Shown: one piece after another, positions 27,774-37,700 of the stretch
Numbering within the stretch: the stretch's first letter is position 1
How the letters are laid out: every line of letters starts with the position of its first letter
From: Chloroflexota bacterium
GTDB taxonomy: Bacteria; Chloroflexota; Limnocylindria; Limnocylindrales; CSP1-4
Assembly (NCBI GenBank): GCA_016191395.1
Contig: JACPOS010000015.1
Location: 62,001 to 126,000 of the forward strand
Reading direction: 5' to 3'
Length of the DNA: 64,000 bases
Translations under genes and position numbers: made by a program
The notes under the pieces: model-generated
The model's input: the letters and a program-made list of their open reading frames with translations, nothing else
What the model was told of the DNA's origin: nothing
Databases searched by the model: none

Positions 27774-28544
27774 ATGACCACGGATCGACCGGACGGCGAC
27801 TGGAACGCGAGCAAGTACGACCGCGTCGCGGACCCGCAGACGCAGTGGGGCGCGGAGGTGCTGGCGCGCCTCCCGCTGGGTGGAGACGAGACCGTCCTGG
27901 ACGCGGGGTGCGGCACCGGGCGTGTCACGGAGCTGCTCCTCGCACGACTGCCGCGCGGCCGGGTGGTCGCGCTGGACTTCTCGGGCGCGATGCTCGCGGA
28001 GGCGCGCGGGCGGCTGGCGAGATTCGGCGACCAGGTGACGTACGTGCAGGCGGACCTCGGCCGGCCGCTGCCCCTCTCGGAGCCGGTCGATGCCGTGCTG
28101 TCCACCGCGACCTTCCACTGGGTGATGGACCACGACGCGCTCTTCGCGAACCTCGCCTCGGTCCTCAGGCCGGGTGGCTGGCTCGTGGCCCAGTGCGGCG
28201 GGTTCGGCAACGTGGCGACCATGCTCCGCGTCGCCCGCGAGGTGCACCCGGGCTTCACGCGCCGGCACAACTTCCAGACCCCGGAATCGACGGCGGCTCG
28301 CCTCGGCGCGACCGGCTTCGACCACGTCGAGAGCTGGCTGTCGGAGGCCCCCACCCGCTTCGACCCGGGCGCACCATTCGAGGCGTTCCTGGAGACCGTC
28401 TGCCTGCGGACGTTCCTCGACGAGCTCCCGCCGGCCGAGCGCGAGCCGTTCGTCAAGGCAGTGGCGGCACGTATGCCCGAGCCGGTGCTTGACTACGTCC
28501 GCCTCAACCTCACGGCCCGCCGCGGAGAAACCTCGCATGCCTGA
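27774..28544 (+). CDS. Class I SAM-dependent methyltransferase (trans-aconitate methyltransferase-like)
   Basis: 256 aa. SAM-binding motif I is VLDAGCGTGRVTELL (about residues 41-55), with the acidic VVALDFSGAML strand after it and a catalytic-loop STATFHWV. Overall layout matches Tam-like small-molecule methyltransferases; substrate unknown. The 3' end overlaps the next gene by 8 bp, placing it first in a three-gene unit. Confidence 0.83.
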   Translation: MTTDRPDGDWNASKYDRVADPQTQWGAEVLARLPLGGDETVLDAGCGTGRVTELLLARLPRGRVVALDFSGAMLAEARGRLARFGDQVTYVQADLGRPLPLSEPVDAVLSTATFHWVMDHDALFANLASVLRPGGWLVAQCGGFGNVATMLRVAREVHPGFTRRHNFQTPESTAARLGATGFDHVESWLSEAPTRFDPGAPFEAFLETVCLRTFLDELPPAEREPFVKAVAARMPEPVLDYVRLNLTARRGETSHA

Positions 28545-29601
28545 GCTCCACAACGTCCCGCTCGACTCGCCAGCCTGGGGCTGGGCACCCGGCGCCGTCA
28601 TCGATTCGGAGTTCCGCGGCCGCCCGTGCATCACGTTCGGCGATTCGGTGGACCTGATCGCTACGGTCGCGGGCGCGGAGCTCACGCACGGCGTGATCGA
28701 GATCGACATGGCGGTGACCGGCGAACGTGCCTTCCACGGCGTCGTGTGGCGGGTGCGTGACCGCGAGAACTACGAGTCGTTCTACGTGCGGCCGCACCAG
28801 GTCGGCAATCCGGATTCGGTGCAGTACAACCCGGTCTTCAACGACGTTGCCGCGTGGCAGCTCTACCACGACGACGGCTTCTGGGCGGCCGTGAACTTCC
28901 CGATCGGCGAGTGGTTCACGGTTCGGCTCGTGTTCTCCGGCACCCGCGCGGAGGTGTTCGTCGGCGACATGGCGACGCCCGCCCTCGAGGTCGCCGAGCT
29001 GAAGATGCTCGTCGCGGCGGGCGGCGTCGGGATCCTGATCGGCGGGCCGGGGCTGCTCGTCTCGCGGTTCGCGTACGGCGACGGGGCGGCGCCGTTCGTC
29101 GGCGCAGCGCCGGTGCCGGCCGTGGCGGTTCCGGGCATCGTCCCCGCGTGGTCCGTCTCCGATCCGTTCTCCGAGCCGGACCCGGCGCCTGCTCACCTGG
29201 GGCCGGGCGCGCTCGACGGTCGAACGTGGACCCGCCTCGCCGCCGAGCCGTCCGGCCTCGTGAACCTCGCGATCGCCGACGGGATCCGCGAGGGTCGCGA
29301 CACGGTGTTCGCCCGGACGACGATCACCTCCACCCATGCCCGAACGGTCCCGATGCACCTCGGCTTCAGCGACCGCGCGGTCGTCTACCTCAACTAGATC
29401 GCGCTGTACCGCGGCGACGACACCTATCGCTCTCGCGACTACCGCTTCCTCGGCAGCATCGGCTGGTACGACACCGTCTTTTTGCCCCTGGTCGCAGGCG
29501 CGAACGACCTCGTCGTCGCCGTCTCCGAATCCTTCGGCGGCTGGGGCATCCAGGCCCGCTTCGACACCCTCGACGGCCTTCGCATCGACGGAGCCCGTTG
29601 A
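28537..29601 (+). pseudogene. Concanavalin/LamG-like domain protein interrupted by an in-frame amber codon
   Basis: The frame encodes 354 codons, but codon 287 (29395-29397) is TAG. Both sides are good coding sequence in the same frame: VVYLN before, IALYRGDDTYRSRDYRFLGS after, to a TGA at 29599. The N-terminal about 190 residues look like a concanavalin A-like/DUF1080 sandwich domain (GVVWRVRDRENYESFYVRP); the C-terminal part is a second beta-rich domain. Likely a recent nonsense mutation, sequencing error, or rarely readthrough. The stop at 29601 overlaps the TTG of the kinase gene (TTGA), suggesting the full frame was once, or is, translated. Confidence 0.75.
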
Positions 29602-30503
29602 CTCGACAGCGTCGCCCGACTGTCGCGACGGCCGTCCCGCCGCTCGCGGATGTCGCCCGAATGGAGCGCGCACTCGGCTGGCGGCCGACGCGCTTCCGCC
29701 GCGCCGCCGAGGGTCGTGGCGTGTCCGATACAGCCGCTCGCTGGATCGTTGCCAACGACCGGGATTCCGCGTTCGTCAAGATCGGCACGACCAATCTGAC
29801 AGCCGATTGGACGCGCAGGGAGTACCGGAACTACCGCTCGATCGAGGGGTGGTTCCTGCCCCGTGTCCTCGGCTTCGACGACGATGGCGAACGGCCCGCG
29901 CTGGCAATCGAGGATCTGTCCCAAGCGGTGTGGCCGCCGCCGTGGACGGACCAGCGAGTCGCGGCCGTTCTCGACGCGCTCGCCGTGATCCGTCAGACCT
30001 CCCCACCCGAGCACCTGCGCGGGATCTCACTCGACGAATTCGGCGCGAACTGGCGGGACGTCGGCGAGAACCCCTCACGCTTCCTGCGGCTCGGTCTTTG
30101 CTCCCCCGCCTGGCTGGAGACCAACCTGCCGGCGCTCGTCGCCGCGTCCGCTGCCCCACCCCTCGCGGGGGAGTCGCTTGTGCACCTGGACGTTCGGTCG
30201 GACAACCTCTGCTTCAGGGACGGCCGGGCGGCGCTGATCGATTGGAACCATGCCTGCGTCGCGAACCCTGTCGTCGACATCGCGGGCTGGCTCCCGAGCC
30301 TCCACGCCGAGGGGGGGCCGCCACCTGAGGAGATCCTGCCGTCGGCGCCGGAGCTGGCAGCCTGGATCGCGGGGTACTTCTGCAGCCATGCCGGCGAACC
30401 GCCGGTGCCCGGCGCCCCGCACGTCCGACCACTGCAACTGCAACAGGCCCGAGCGGCGCTCCCCTGGGCGGCCCGCGCGCTTGGGCTGCCGGCACCGCCT
30501 TAG
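29598..30503 (+). CDS. Aminoglycoside phosphotransferase-family (APH) kinase-like protein
   Basis: 301 aa. The kinase-like fold is shown by an N-lobe (TAARWIVANDRDSAFVKIG with the ATP-binding Lys), the catalytic loop VHLDVRSDNLCF (HxDxxxxN) and the metal-binding IDWNHA. It phosphorylates a small molecule; resistance activity is not implied, as most chromosomal APH-like proteins are metabolic. The TTG at 29598 is chosen because it overlaps the preceding TGA and retains residues before MERALGWRPTRF. ATG 29661 is the alternative. Confidence 0.78.
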   Translation: MTRQRRPTVATAVPPLADVARMERALGWRPTRFRRAAEGRGVSDTAARWIVANDRDSAFVKIGTTNLTADWTRREYRNYRSIEGWFLPRVLGFDDDGERPALAIEDLSQAVWPPPWTDQRVAAVLDALAVIRQTSPPEHLRGISLDEFGANWRDVGENPSRFLRLGLCSPAWLETNLPALVAASAAPPLAGESLVHLDVRSDNLCFRDGRAALIDWNHACVANPVVDIAGWLPSLHAEGGPPPEEILPSAPELAAWIAGYFCSHAGEPPVPGAPHVRPLQLQQARAALPWAARALGLPAPP

Positions 30504-30577
30504 TACGGCGAGCAGATCCCGTCCCTGGACATCTCGCGGCCGCCGAGGTTTCGGCTGGCGTGGTGACATCAACATTC

Positions 30578-30768
30578 CTGTCAGTCAGTAATCCCCGTGG
30601 TGGTATCCATCCGGCGTGCCGTCTCGATGGCGGCGAGGACGCCGGAACGCGCGCAAGTGATCTCGACCTGAGCGTGAGCTAGCACGAAACCGAAGCCTGA
30701 GCCGCGCGGAGGCCCGCCGAACGCGGGGCGGCAGCTGGGTACCACCACCCCGGTTACTGACTGACTGG
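30578..30768. mobile_element. MITE-like element with imperfect terminal inverted repeats
   Basis: A left repeat (30578-30608: GTCAGTCAGTAATCCCC, then GTGGTGGTA) matches the reverse complement of the right repeat (30738-30768: GTCAGTCAGTAACCGGGG, then TGGTGGTACC). It has 12 identical outer bases, a short mismatched patch, and about 9 inner identical bases. The roughly 130-bp interior has no convincing gene. Size and structure fit a non-autonomous transposon remnant; no clear target-site duplication is seen. It fills most of the 357-bp gap between the APH-like gene and the Sec formate dehydrogenase gene. Confidence 0.55.
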
Positions 30769-30806
30769 GAAGTCCGCGCTCGGCACGGAGCGCGGAACGG
30801 CGGGGA

Positions 30807-30812
30807 TACACT
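30807..30812 (+). promoter_or_regulatory. -10 box (TACACT) of the formate dehydrogenase catalytic gene
   Basis: GATACACTCGGCCG repeats the promoter string of 12328 and 33819. Transcription near 30819 would give a leader of about 40 nt containing CGGAGG before the TTG at 30861. Confidence 0.5.
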
Positions 30813-30860
30813 CGGCCGGTCGGTCGAGTGGCCGGCGGTGAACCCGTAGCGGAGGCATCG

Positions 30861-32786
30861 TTGCCGAAGTCGTACGTTCGCCTGACCCATCCCCTCGTGC
30901 GCGACACGAAGGGGGGCGAGCTCCGCCAGGCTTCCTGGGACGAGGCGCTCGACCGGACCGTCGATGGACTCCGCCGAGCCCTTGCCACCAAGGCAAGCGC
31001 ACACGCGAAGGCCCCGATCGGGATCTTCAGCTGCTCCAAGGCGACCAACGAGGTCAACTACGCGGCGCAGAAGCTCTCCCGGCAGGTCCTGGGCAGCAAC
31101 AACATCGACAGCTGCAACCGCACCTGACACGCGCCCTCTGTCGCCGGTCTGGCGACCGTGTTCGGCGCTGGTGGCGGAACCAGCTCATATCGCGAGGCTG
31201 AAGAGACCGACCTGATCGTGCTCTGGGGCAGCAACGCCCGGGAGACGCATCCGATCTTCTTCCACCACCTCCTGCGCGGCGTCCGCAACGGCGCCCGGCT
31301 GTACGCGGTCGACCCGCGCCGGACGAGCTCGGCCGAGTGGGCGGACGTGTGGCTGGGCCTCGACGTCGGCAGCGACATCGCGCTCGCGAACGCGATCGGG
31401 CGCGAGATCATCCACGCCGGCCTCGCGAACATGGAGTTCATCAACCGGGCCACCGACGACTTCGAGAAGTACAGGGCCAAGGTCGAGAGCTACACCCTCG
31501 AGTACGCGGAGCGCGAGACCGGCGTGCCGGCGGCCGCGATCCGGGAGCTCGCCCACGCCTACGCGACCGCCGACAAGGCGATGATCTGCTGGACCCTGGG
31601 CATCACCGAGCACCATAACGCGGTCGACAACGTCCTCGCGCTGATCGACCTGTCCCTGCTGACGGGCCATGTCGGGAAGTGGGGCAGCGGCCTCAACCCG
31701 TTGCGCGGCCAGAACAACGTCCAGGGCGGCGGTGACATGGGCGCGCTGCCAGACAGGCTACCGGGCTTCCAGTACGTCGAGAACGACGACCTGCGCCTCA
31801 AGTGCGACGCGCTGTGGAACTGCGTGGTCCCGGCGAAGCGCGGCTGGCACCTCTCGGGGATGCTGGAGGCGATGGACCGCCACGAGCTGACCGCGCTGTA
31901 CGTGATCGGCGAGAACCCGATGCAGTCGGAGGCGGATCGGACGCTCACGGAGCGTCGCCTGACCGGCCTCGACTTCCTCGTGGTGCAGGACATCTTCCTG
32001 ACCGCGACAGCGGAGATCGCCGACGTCGTGCTGCCCGCGGCCGCGTCCTGGGCGGAGTCGGAGGGCACCGTCACGAACTCCGAGCGGCGCGTCCAGCGCG
32101 TGCGCAAGGCCATGGATCCGCCGGGCGACGCGCGAGAGGACCTCTGGATCATCTACGAGATCGCGCGACGAATGGGCAGCGACTGGGGCGAGGCATCGGC
32201 CGAGCGGACCTGGGACGAGGTCCGCTCGATCTCCCCCGTCCATCGGGGCATGACGTACAAGCGGCTGGAGGAGCTGGGCGGCATCCAGTGGCCGTGCTGG
32301 GACGAGAGCCATCCCGGCGAGCTGTTCCTGCACTCGCGCCTGTGGGAAGACCCCGTGCCGGGCCTTCGGGCCCCGTTCGTCGCCGTGGACCATGACCCGC
32401 CGGTCGACAGGCTCACCGAGGACTTCCCGATCCGGCTCACGACCGGCCGCCGCCTTGACTCCTACAACACTGGCGTCCAGTCCGGCGGGTTCACCTCGCC
32501 GCTGCGCCGCGGCGAATCCCTCGACATCTCTCCGGAAGACGCCGAGCGGTTCTCGCTCGCCGAGGGCGAGCGCGTCCGGGTCGTCTCGCGCCGGGGGTCC
32601 GTCGAGGTCCCCGTTCGGGTGGACCCATCGCTTCGTCCGGGCCTCACGTTCATGACGATGCACTTCCCGGACGACGTCGCGACCAACATCCTGACGATCG
32701 ACGCAACGGACCCCAAGTCCGGTACGGCCGAGTTCAAGGCCACTGCCATCCGCATCGAGAAGCTGGGAGCAGCCGTACCGGCCTGA
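30861..32786 (+). CDS. fdhA: Formate dehydrogenase catalytic subunit, selenocysteine-containing, C-terminal module only
   Basis: 641 aa including Sec89 encoded by UGA at 31125-31127; the frame continues intact to 32786. Around Sec the sequence is NNIDSCNRT-U-HAPSVAGLATVFG, the catalytic loop of Mo/W bis-MGD formate dehydrogenases, including the His after Sec. Later cofactor motifs include LRGQNNVQGGGDMG, IGENPMQSEAD and TGRRLDSYNTG. It oxidises formate to CO2. The N-terminal Fe-S part found in typical FdhA is missing and is encoded separately at 35736. TTG 30861 is chosen for its GGAGG at 30851-30855; GTG 30828 is the alternative (Sec100). Confidence 0.92.
31125..31166 (+). promoter_or_regulatory. 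Bacterial SECIS element directing UGA to selenocysteine
   Basis: Directly after the UGA, bases 31140-31156 form a perfect 6-bp hairpin (GUCGCC / GGCGAC) whose 5-nt apical loop is GGUCU, the same loop as in E. coli fdhF. The loop begins 19 nt after the UGA. Lower-stem pairing extends toward 31166. It is the expected SelB binding site. Confidence 0.9.
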
Positions 32787-32962
32787 TCGCCGAGGTGAAC
32801 ACAGCCGAAATCGCAGACGGGTTGCTGTCCTGCGAGCGGATCCGGTTCGGGGACCAACTCAGTCGTGGCCCGACCGCCGAGCCGGCCCGGCCGCCAACAC
32901 GGGCGCAACGGCACTGGGCCGGAGCACATCGCGCGACGACCATTCGAGGTGGAGGTATCGCC

Positions 32963-33769
32963 ATGCTCAAGAAGCTCTTCGTGCTGGGCGCGGCCGCGGC
33001 ATCCGCCGGCGCAGCGATCGGGTTCGTCCAGGCGCGAGCCCAGTTCCGGACCTGGGGCACGGACCCTGCCGAGAAGGCTCGGGCGCTGCCCGGTGACGAC
33101 CTCGTGCCGAACGCCGAGGCCATCGACACGCGCGGCATCGACATCGCCGCCGCGCCGTCCGACGTCTGGCCCTGGCTCGTCCAGATGGGCTACGGCCGCG
33201 CCGGCTGGTACAGCTACGACCAGCTGGACATGAACAAGCCGAGCGCTGATCGGATCGTTCCGGAGCTGCAGGATCTCGAGGTCGGCGACATCGTGCCGAC
33301 CCACCCGGGCGGCGGCTTCGAGGTCAGGGACCTGGAGCCGGGGCACGCCCTGGTGCTCTACGCGGACCGGGCGCTCATCGACTCACAGGCGGCCGCTCGG
33401 CCGCACGGGCTGACCGAGGCGTCCGTCAACGTGCAGGCGACCGGCAAATACCTCGAGGCGACGATGAAGGGCGACTTCAGGGCCAGCTGGACCTTCGTCG
33501 TGGAGCCGAATGACAAGGGCGGCACGCGTCTCGTGGAGCGGTTCCGTGGCCACATGGAGCTCCCGCCCGAGGCCGCGACCGGGCCTGCCGCGAAGGTCGG
33601 GCCGGTCGTCGCCGGGAACATGCTCGTGTTCGGGCTGTTCGTGATGGTCCGCCGCCAGCTGCAGGGCATCCGCGATCGCGCGGAGGGCCGGCCGATCCGT
33701 CGCTCGCGCATCGCCGAGTTCGTGCCGATCGTGCCCGCCGCACCCACCGTCGGGACCGCCCCCGCCTGA
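32963..33769 (+). CDS. SRPBCC/START-like domain protein, membrane-anchored
   Basis: 268 aa. An N-terminal hydrophobic stretch (KLFVLGAAAASAGAAIGFVQ) is a signal anchor. The rest has the SRPBCC ligand-binding pattern (IDIAAAPSDVWPWLVQMGYGRAGWYSYD ends with a START-like beta strand series, and the C-terminal helix runs WTFVVEPNDKGGTRLVE). Such proteins bind hydrophobic ligands; the ligand is unknown. GGTGGAGG precedes the ATG. It lies inside the formate dehydrogenase locus between the catalytic gene and the diaphorase gene, followed by a hairpin at 33780; a functional link is unproven. Confidence 0.7.
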   Translation: MLKKLFVLGAAAASAGAAIGFVQARAQFRTWGTDPAEKARALPGDDLVPNAEAIDTRGIDIAAAPSDVWPWLVQMGYGRAGWYSYDQLDMNKPSADRIVPELQDLEVGDIVPTHPGGGFEVRDLEPGHALVLYADRALIDSQAAARPHGLTEASVNVQATGKYLEATMKGDFRASWTFVVEPNDKGGTRLVERFRGHMELPPEAATGPAAKVGPVVAGNMLVFGLFVMVRRQLQGIRDRAEGRPIRRSRIAEFVPIVPAAPTVGTAPA

Positions 33770-33779
33770 TCGATCCCGC

Positions 33780-33817
33780 TCGGGCGCCTCGCGGGCCAAT
33801 GGCCCCGAGGCGCCCGA
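33780..33817 (+). terminator. Hairpin between the SRPBCC gene and the NuoEF gene
   Basis: A 12-bp perfect stem (TCGGGCGCCTCG / CGAGGCGCCCGA) encloses a second 5-bp stem (GGGCC / GGCCC). No T-tract follows. It immediately precedes the -10 box at 33819, so it could be a terminator, a structured operator, or both. Confidence 0.55.
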
Positions 33818-33818
33818 C

Positions 33819-33824
33819 TACACT
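33819..33824 (+). promoter_or_regulatory. -10 box (TACACT), leaderless promoter
   Basis: TACACTCGGCCGCG leads into the ATG at 33833 (8-nt gap), giving the diaphorase gene its own transcript. Confidence 0.5.
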
Positions 33825-33832
33825 CGGCCGCG

Positions 33833-35719
<1,887 letters not shown>

Positions 35720-35735
35720 GCAGGGTGTTCGAACC

Positions 35736-36788
35736 ATGACGCACGACCCGCATCACGTCCCTGCCCCCGAGCTGCCGCCGCCCGGACTCGTGTACACGAC
35801 GCCCGCGGGCCGCGCGACGCACACCCCCGAGGCACCGCGGCGCGAGCTGCCACCGAACGTCAGCCTCCAGATCGACGGCGTCGCGGTCTCTGTGCCCGCC
35901 GGTTCCACGATCCTCGATGCCTGCCGGGCGCAGGGGCTGGACATCCCGACGCTGTGCTACCTCGAGAATCTCACCCCCGTGAACGTCTGCCGCGTGTGCG
36001 TGGTGGAGGTCAAGGGCTCGCGCGTCCTCGCGCCGGCGTGCTCGCGCAAGGTCGAGGAGGGCATGGACGTCGAGACCGAGTCGGAGCGCGTCCGGCACTC
36101 CCGCAAGGTCGTGCTGGAGTTCCTCGGCTCGTCCGTGGATCTGTCACTCGCCGGCCAGCAGGTCCCGAACGGCGACGCCGCCCGATACGCCAGGCGGTAC
36201 GGCGCGGATCCGGGCAGGTTCGGGCCGCCGGCAGACGGCGCCGGCGCGCACGAGCGCGATGACCGTGACCCGGGCCATCACCACTCGCCCGTGGGCGAGG
36301 AGGCCGTCCTTGCCGCGACCGTCGAGCAGCCGGTCAAGGTGGACAACAACCTCTATGTCCGCGACTACTCGAAGTGCATCCTCTGCTACAAGTGCGTCGA
36401 GGCGTGCGGCGAGGACGCCCAGAACACGTTCGCGATCGCCGTGGCGGGGCGCGGCTTCGATGCGCGAATCTCCACGGAGTGGGACGCGCCCCTGCCCGAT
36501 TCGGCGTGCGTCTATTGCGGCAACTGCATCGGCGTCTGCCCCACCGGTGCGCTCATGTTCAAGAGCGAGTTCGACATGCGCGCCGCGGGCACCTGGGACG
36601 AGTCCGCCCAGACCACGACCTCCACGATCTGCCCCTATTGCGGCGTGGGCTGCGCGGTGGACCTGCACGTCCAGGACAACACCATCGTGAAAGTCACCTC
36701 GCCGATGGACTCGACCGTGACCGAGGGGCACCTGTGCATCAAGGGCCGCTTCGGCTTCGAGTTCACGAACGAGCGCCGCCGCGGGTAG
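35736..36788 (+). CDS. Formate dehydrogenase N-terminal iron-sulfur module, separate from the catalytic gene
   Basis: 350 aa. Domains in order: a [2Fe-2S] ferredoxin (Cys74, 85, 88, 102), a His-rich linker (about 171-184), two [4Fe-4S] clusters (Cys214/217/220/224 and 258/261/264/268), and the small Fe4S4 domain of molybdopterin oxidoreductases (Cys299, 302, 306, 334; CPYCGVGC ... HLCIKGRFG). It ends just where the catalytic part of an ordinary FdhA would begin. The NuoG-type His-Cys3 cluster seen in many relatives is absent; there is no Cys between 102 and 214. It must associate in trans with the Sec subunit (30861). Confidence 0.92.
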   Translation: MTHDPHHVPAPELPPPGLVYTTPAGRATHTPEAPRRELPPNVSLQIDGVAVSVPAGSTILDACRAQGLDIPTLCYLENLTPVNVCRVCVVEVKGSRVLAPACSRKVEEGMDVETESERVRHSRKVVLEFLGSSVDLSLAGQQVPNGDAARYARRYGADPGRFGPPADGAGAHERDDRDPGHHHSPVGEEAVLAATVEQPVKVDNNLYVRDYSKCILCYKCVEACGEDAQNTFAIAVAGRGFDARISTEWDAPLPDSACVYCGNCIGVCPTGALMFKSEFDMRAAGTWDESAQTTTSTICPYCGVGCAVDLHVQDNTIVKVTSPMDSTVTEGHLCIKGRFGFEFTNERRRG

Positions 36789-36882
36789 TCCGGCGCGGGC
36801 AGACCTGCGCGGGCAGGTTCGCCCGGGCACCGCGGTCCAACCGGCACTTGCCTCGGAGGTGCTCGATGGCGAGGATGACGCC

Positions 36883-37227
36883 ATGACGGATCTGTCGCCC
36901 GTCTGGATCAGCACGATCGCGTTCTGCGTCCTCACGACCGTGGGCTTCATCATCCTGGCCGAATGGTCCGCCGGCGGAGCGGCGCCCTGGTCCATCGCGG
37001 CCGGCGTCGTCCGCGGGATCCACGACTGGGGCGACGACAAGCCGTCGCCCGTCCGGATCGTCTCCACCCCGGCGACGGCGCCGCAGCCACCGATGGACAC
37101 GGGTGCCCTTCCGCTTCCGCCGCTGGTGACGATCGAGGGCCAGCCCGCACCGAAGGTCGAGGAATACCCCTCGGCCGACGAGCTCGCCCAGGTCGAGATC
37201 GAGGAGCTGACGACCCGTCGTCGCTGA
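36883..37227 (+). CDS. Small single-helix membrane protein at the end of the FDH locus
   Basis: 114 aa. One hydrophobic helix (ISTIAFCVLTTVGFIILAEW) near the N-terminus, then a short Gly/Ala region and a Pro-rich, acidic tail ending with EIEELTTRRR. No family recognised. It begins 94 bp after the Fe-S module gene and could be cotranscribed; a membrane tether for the dehydrogenase is conceivable but speculative. ATG 36883 is chosen; a GTG at 36859 overlaps its own GGAGG. Confidence 0.6.
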   Translation: MTDLSPVWISTIAFCVLTTVGFIILAEWSAGGAAPWSIAAGVVRGIHDWGDDKPSPVRIVSTPATAPQPPMDTGALPLPPLVTIEGQPAPKVEEYPSADELAQVEIEELTTRRR

Positions 37228-37283
37228 CGGCCGCGACAAGGCCCGTGGGCCGGCGTTGCGGGTCGCCCAACCGGGCCGCCGCG

Positions 37284-37700
37284 TTACGCGGGCGTCTGTC
37301 GCCCGATGCGGCCCAGGTGCGTGTCTTGGAACGAGGTCGGGTACTTAAGGCCGTAGCCCAGCACCCGATCGATCCCCGTGTGGGCGACGAGGATGGCGCC
37401 GGCCATCCCCAGAACCGGGGTCGACAGCCACACTCCGAGCCCGAGCACCACGCCGCCGACGAACCAGTTGTGGGCGACGTTGTAGGCGATGGCGCCTGTG
37501 TGGTTGCCGCCGAGGTATCCGGCGGTCGACACGTCCGGCACCAGCAGGAGCGGCACGAACCAGAAGAGCTCGCCCCCGTACGACTGCCACACCACCCACC
37601 CGAGCGCGAGCCCGGCAAACCCCTCGAGGCGCAGCCACCGCCGCACCCACGGCGTGGTCTCCTCGAGGTGCACGTGGTCGTGGCCAGGCGAATCGGTCAT
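37284..37700 (-). CDS. DUF4260 membrane protein
   Basis: 138 aa with four hydrophobic helices. Family features are clear: RLEGFAGLALGW, GYLGGNHTGAIAYNVAH and the C-terminal AHTGIDRVLGYGLKYPT followed by FQDTHLGRIG. Function of DUF4260 is unknown. A His-rich N-terminal tail (MTDSPGHDHVHLEET) precedes the first helix. Its ATG overlaps the TGA of the XRE regulator gene (ATGA), so the two are coupled. Confidence 0.82.
   Translation of the reverse strand: MTDSPGHDHVHLEETTPWVRRWLRLEGFAGLALGWVVWQSYGGELFWFVPLLLVPDVSTAGYLGGNHTGAIAYNVAHNWFVGGVVLGLGVWLSTPVLGMAGAILVAHTGIDRVLGYGLKYPTSFQDTHLGRIGRQTPA

Noticed and set aside
29395-29397. TAG as pyrrolysine
   Set aside because: No pyl genes or pyrrolysine tRNA are visible and the family is not a pyrrolysine enzyme.
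29598-30503. Aminoglycoside resistance gene
   Set aside because: The fold is APH-like, but chromosomal context and lack of close resistance motifs point to a metabolic kinase.
30578-30768. CRISPR or rho-independent terminator explanation of the inverted repeat
   Set aside because: Only two copies in inverted orientation about 130 bp apart, with no spacers and no T-tract.
30828-31127. A complete 99-aa protein ending at 31127, followed by a separate oxidoreductase gene
   Set aside because: The UGA lies in the catalytic loop and is followed by a SECIS hairpin, so it is one selenoprotein gene.
32795-33769. Earlier GTG start (32795) for the SRPBCC protein
   Set aside because: The extra 56 residues are not protein-like, and the ATG at 32963 has a strong ribosome site and a hydrophobic anchor.
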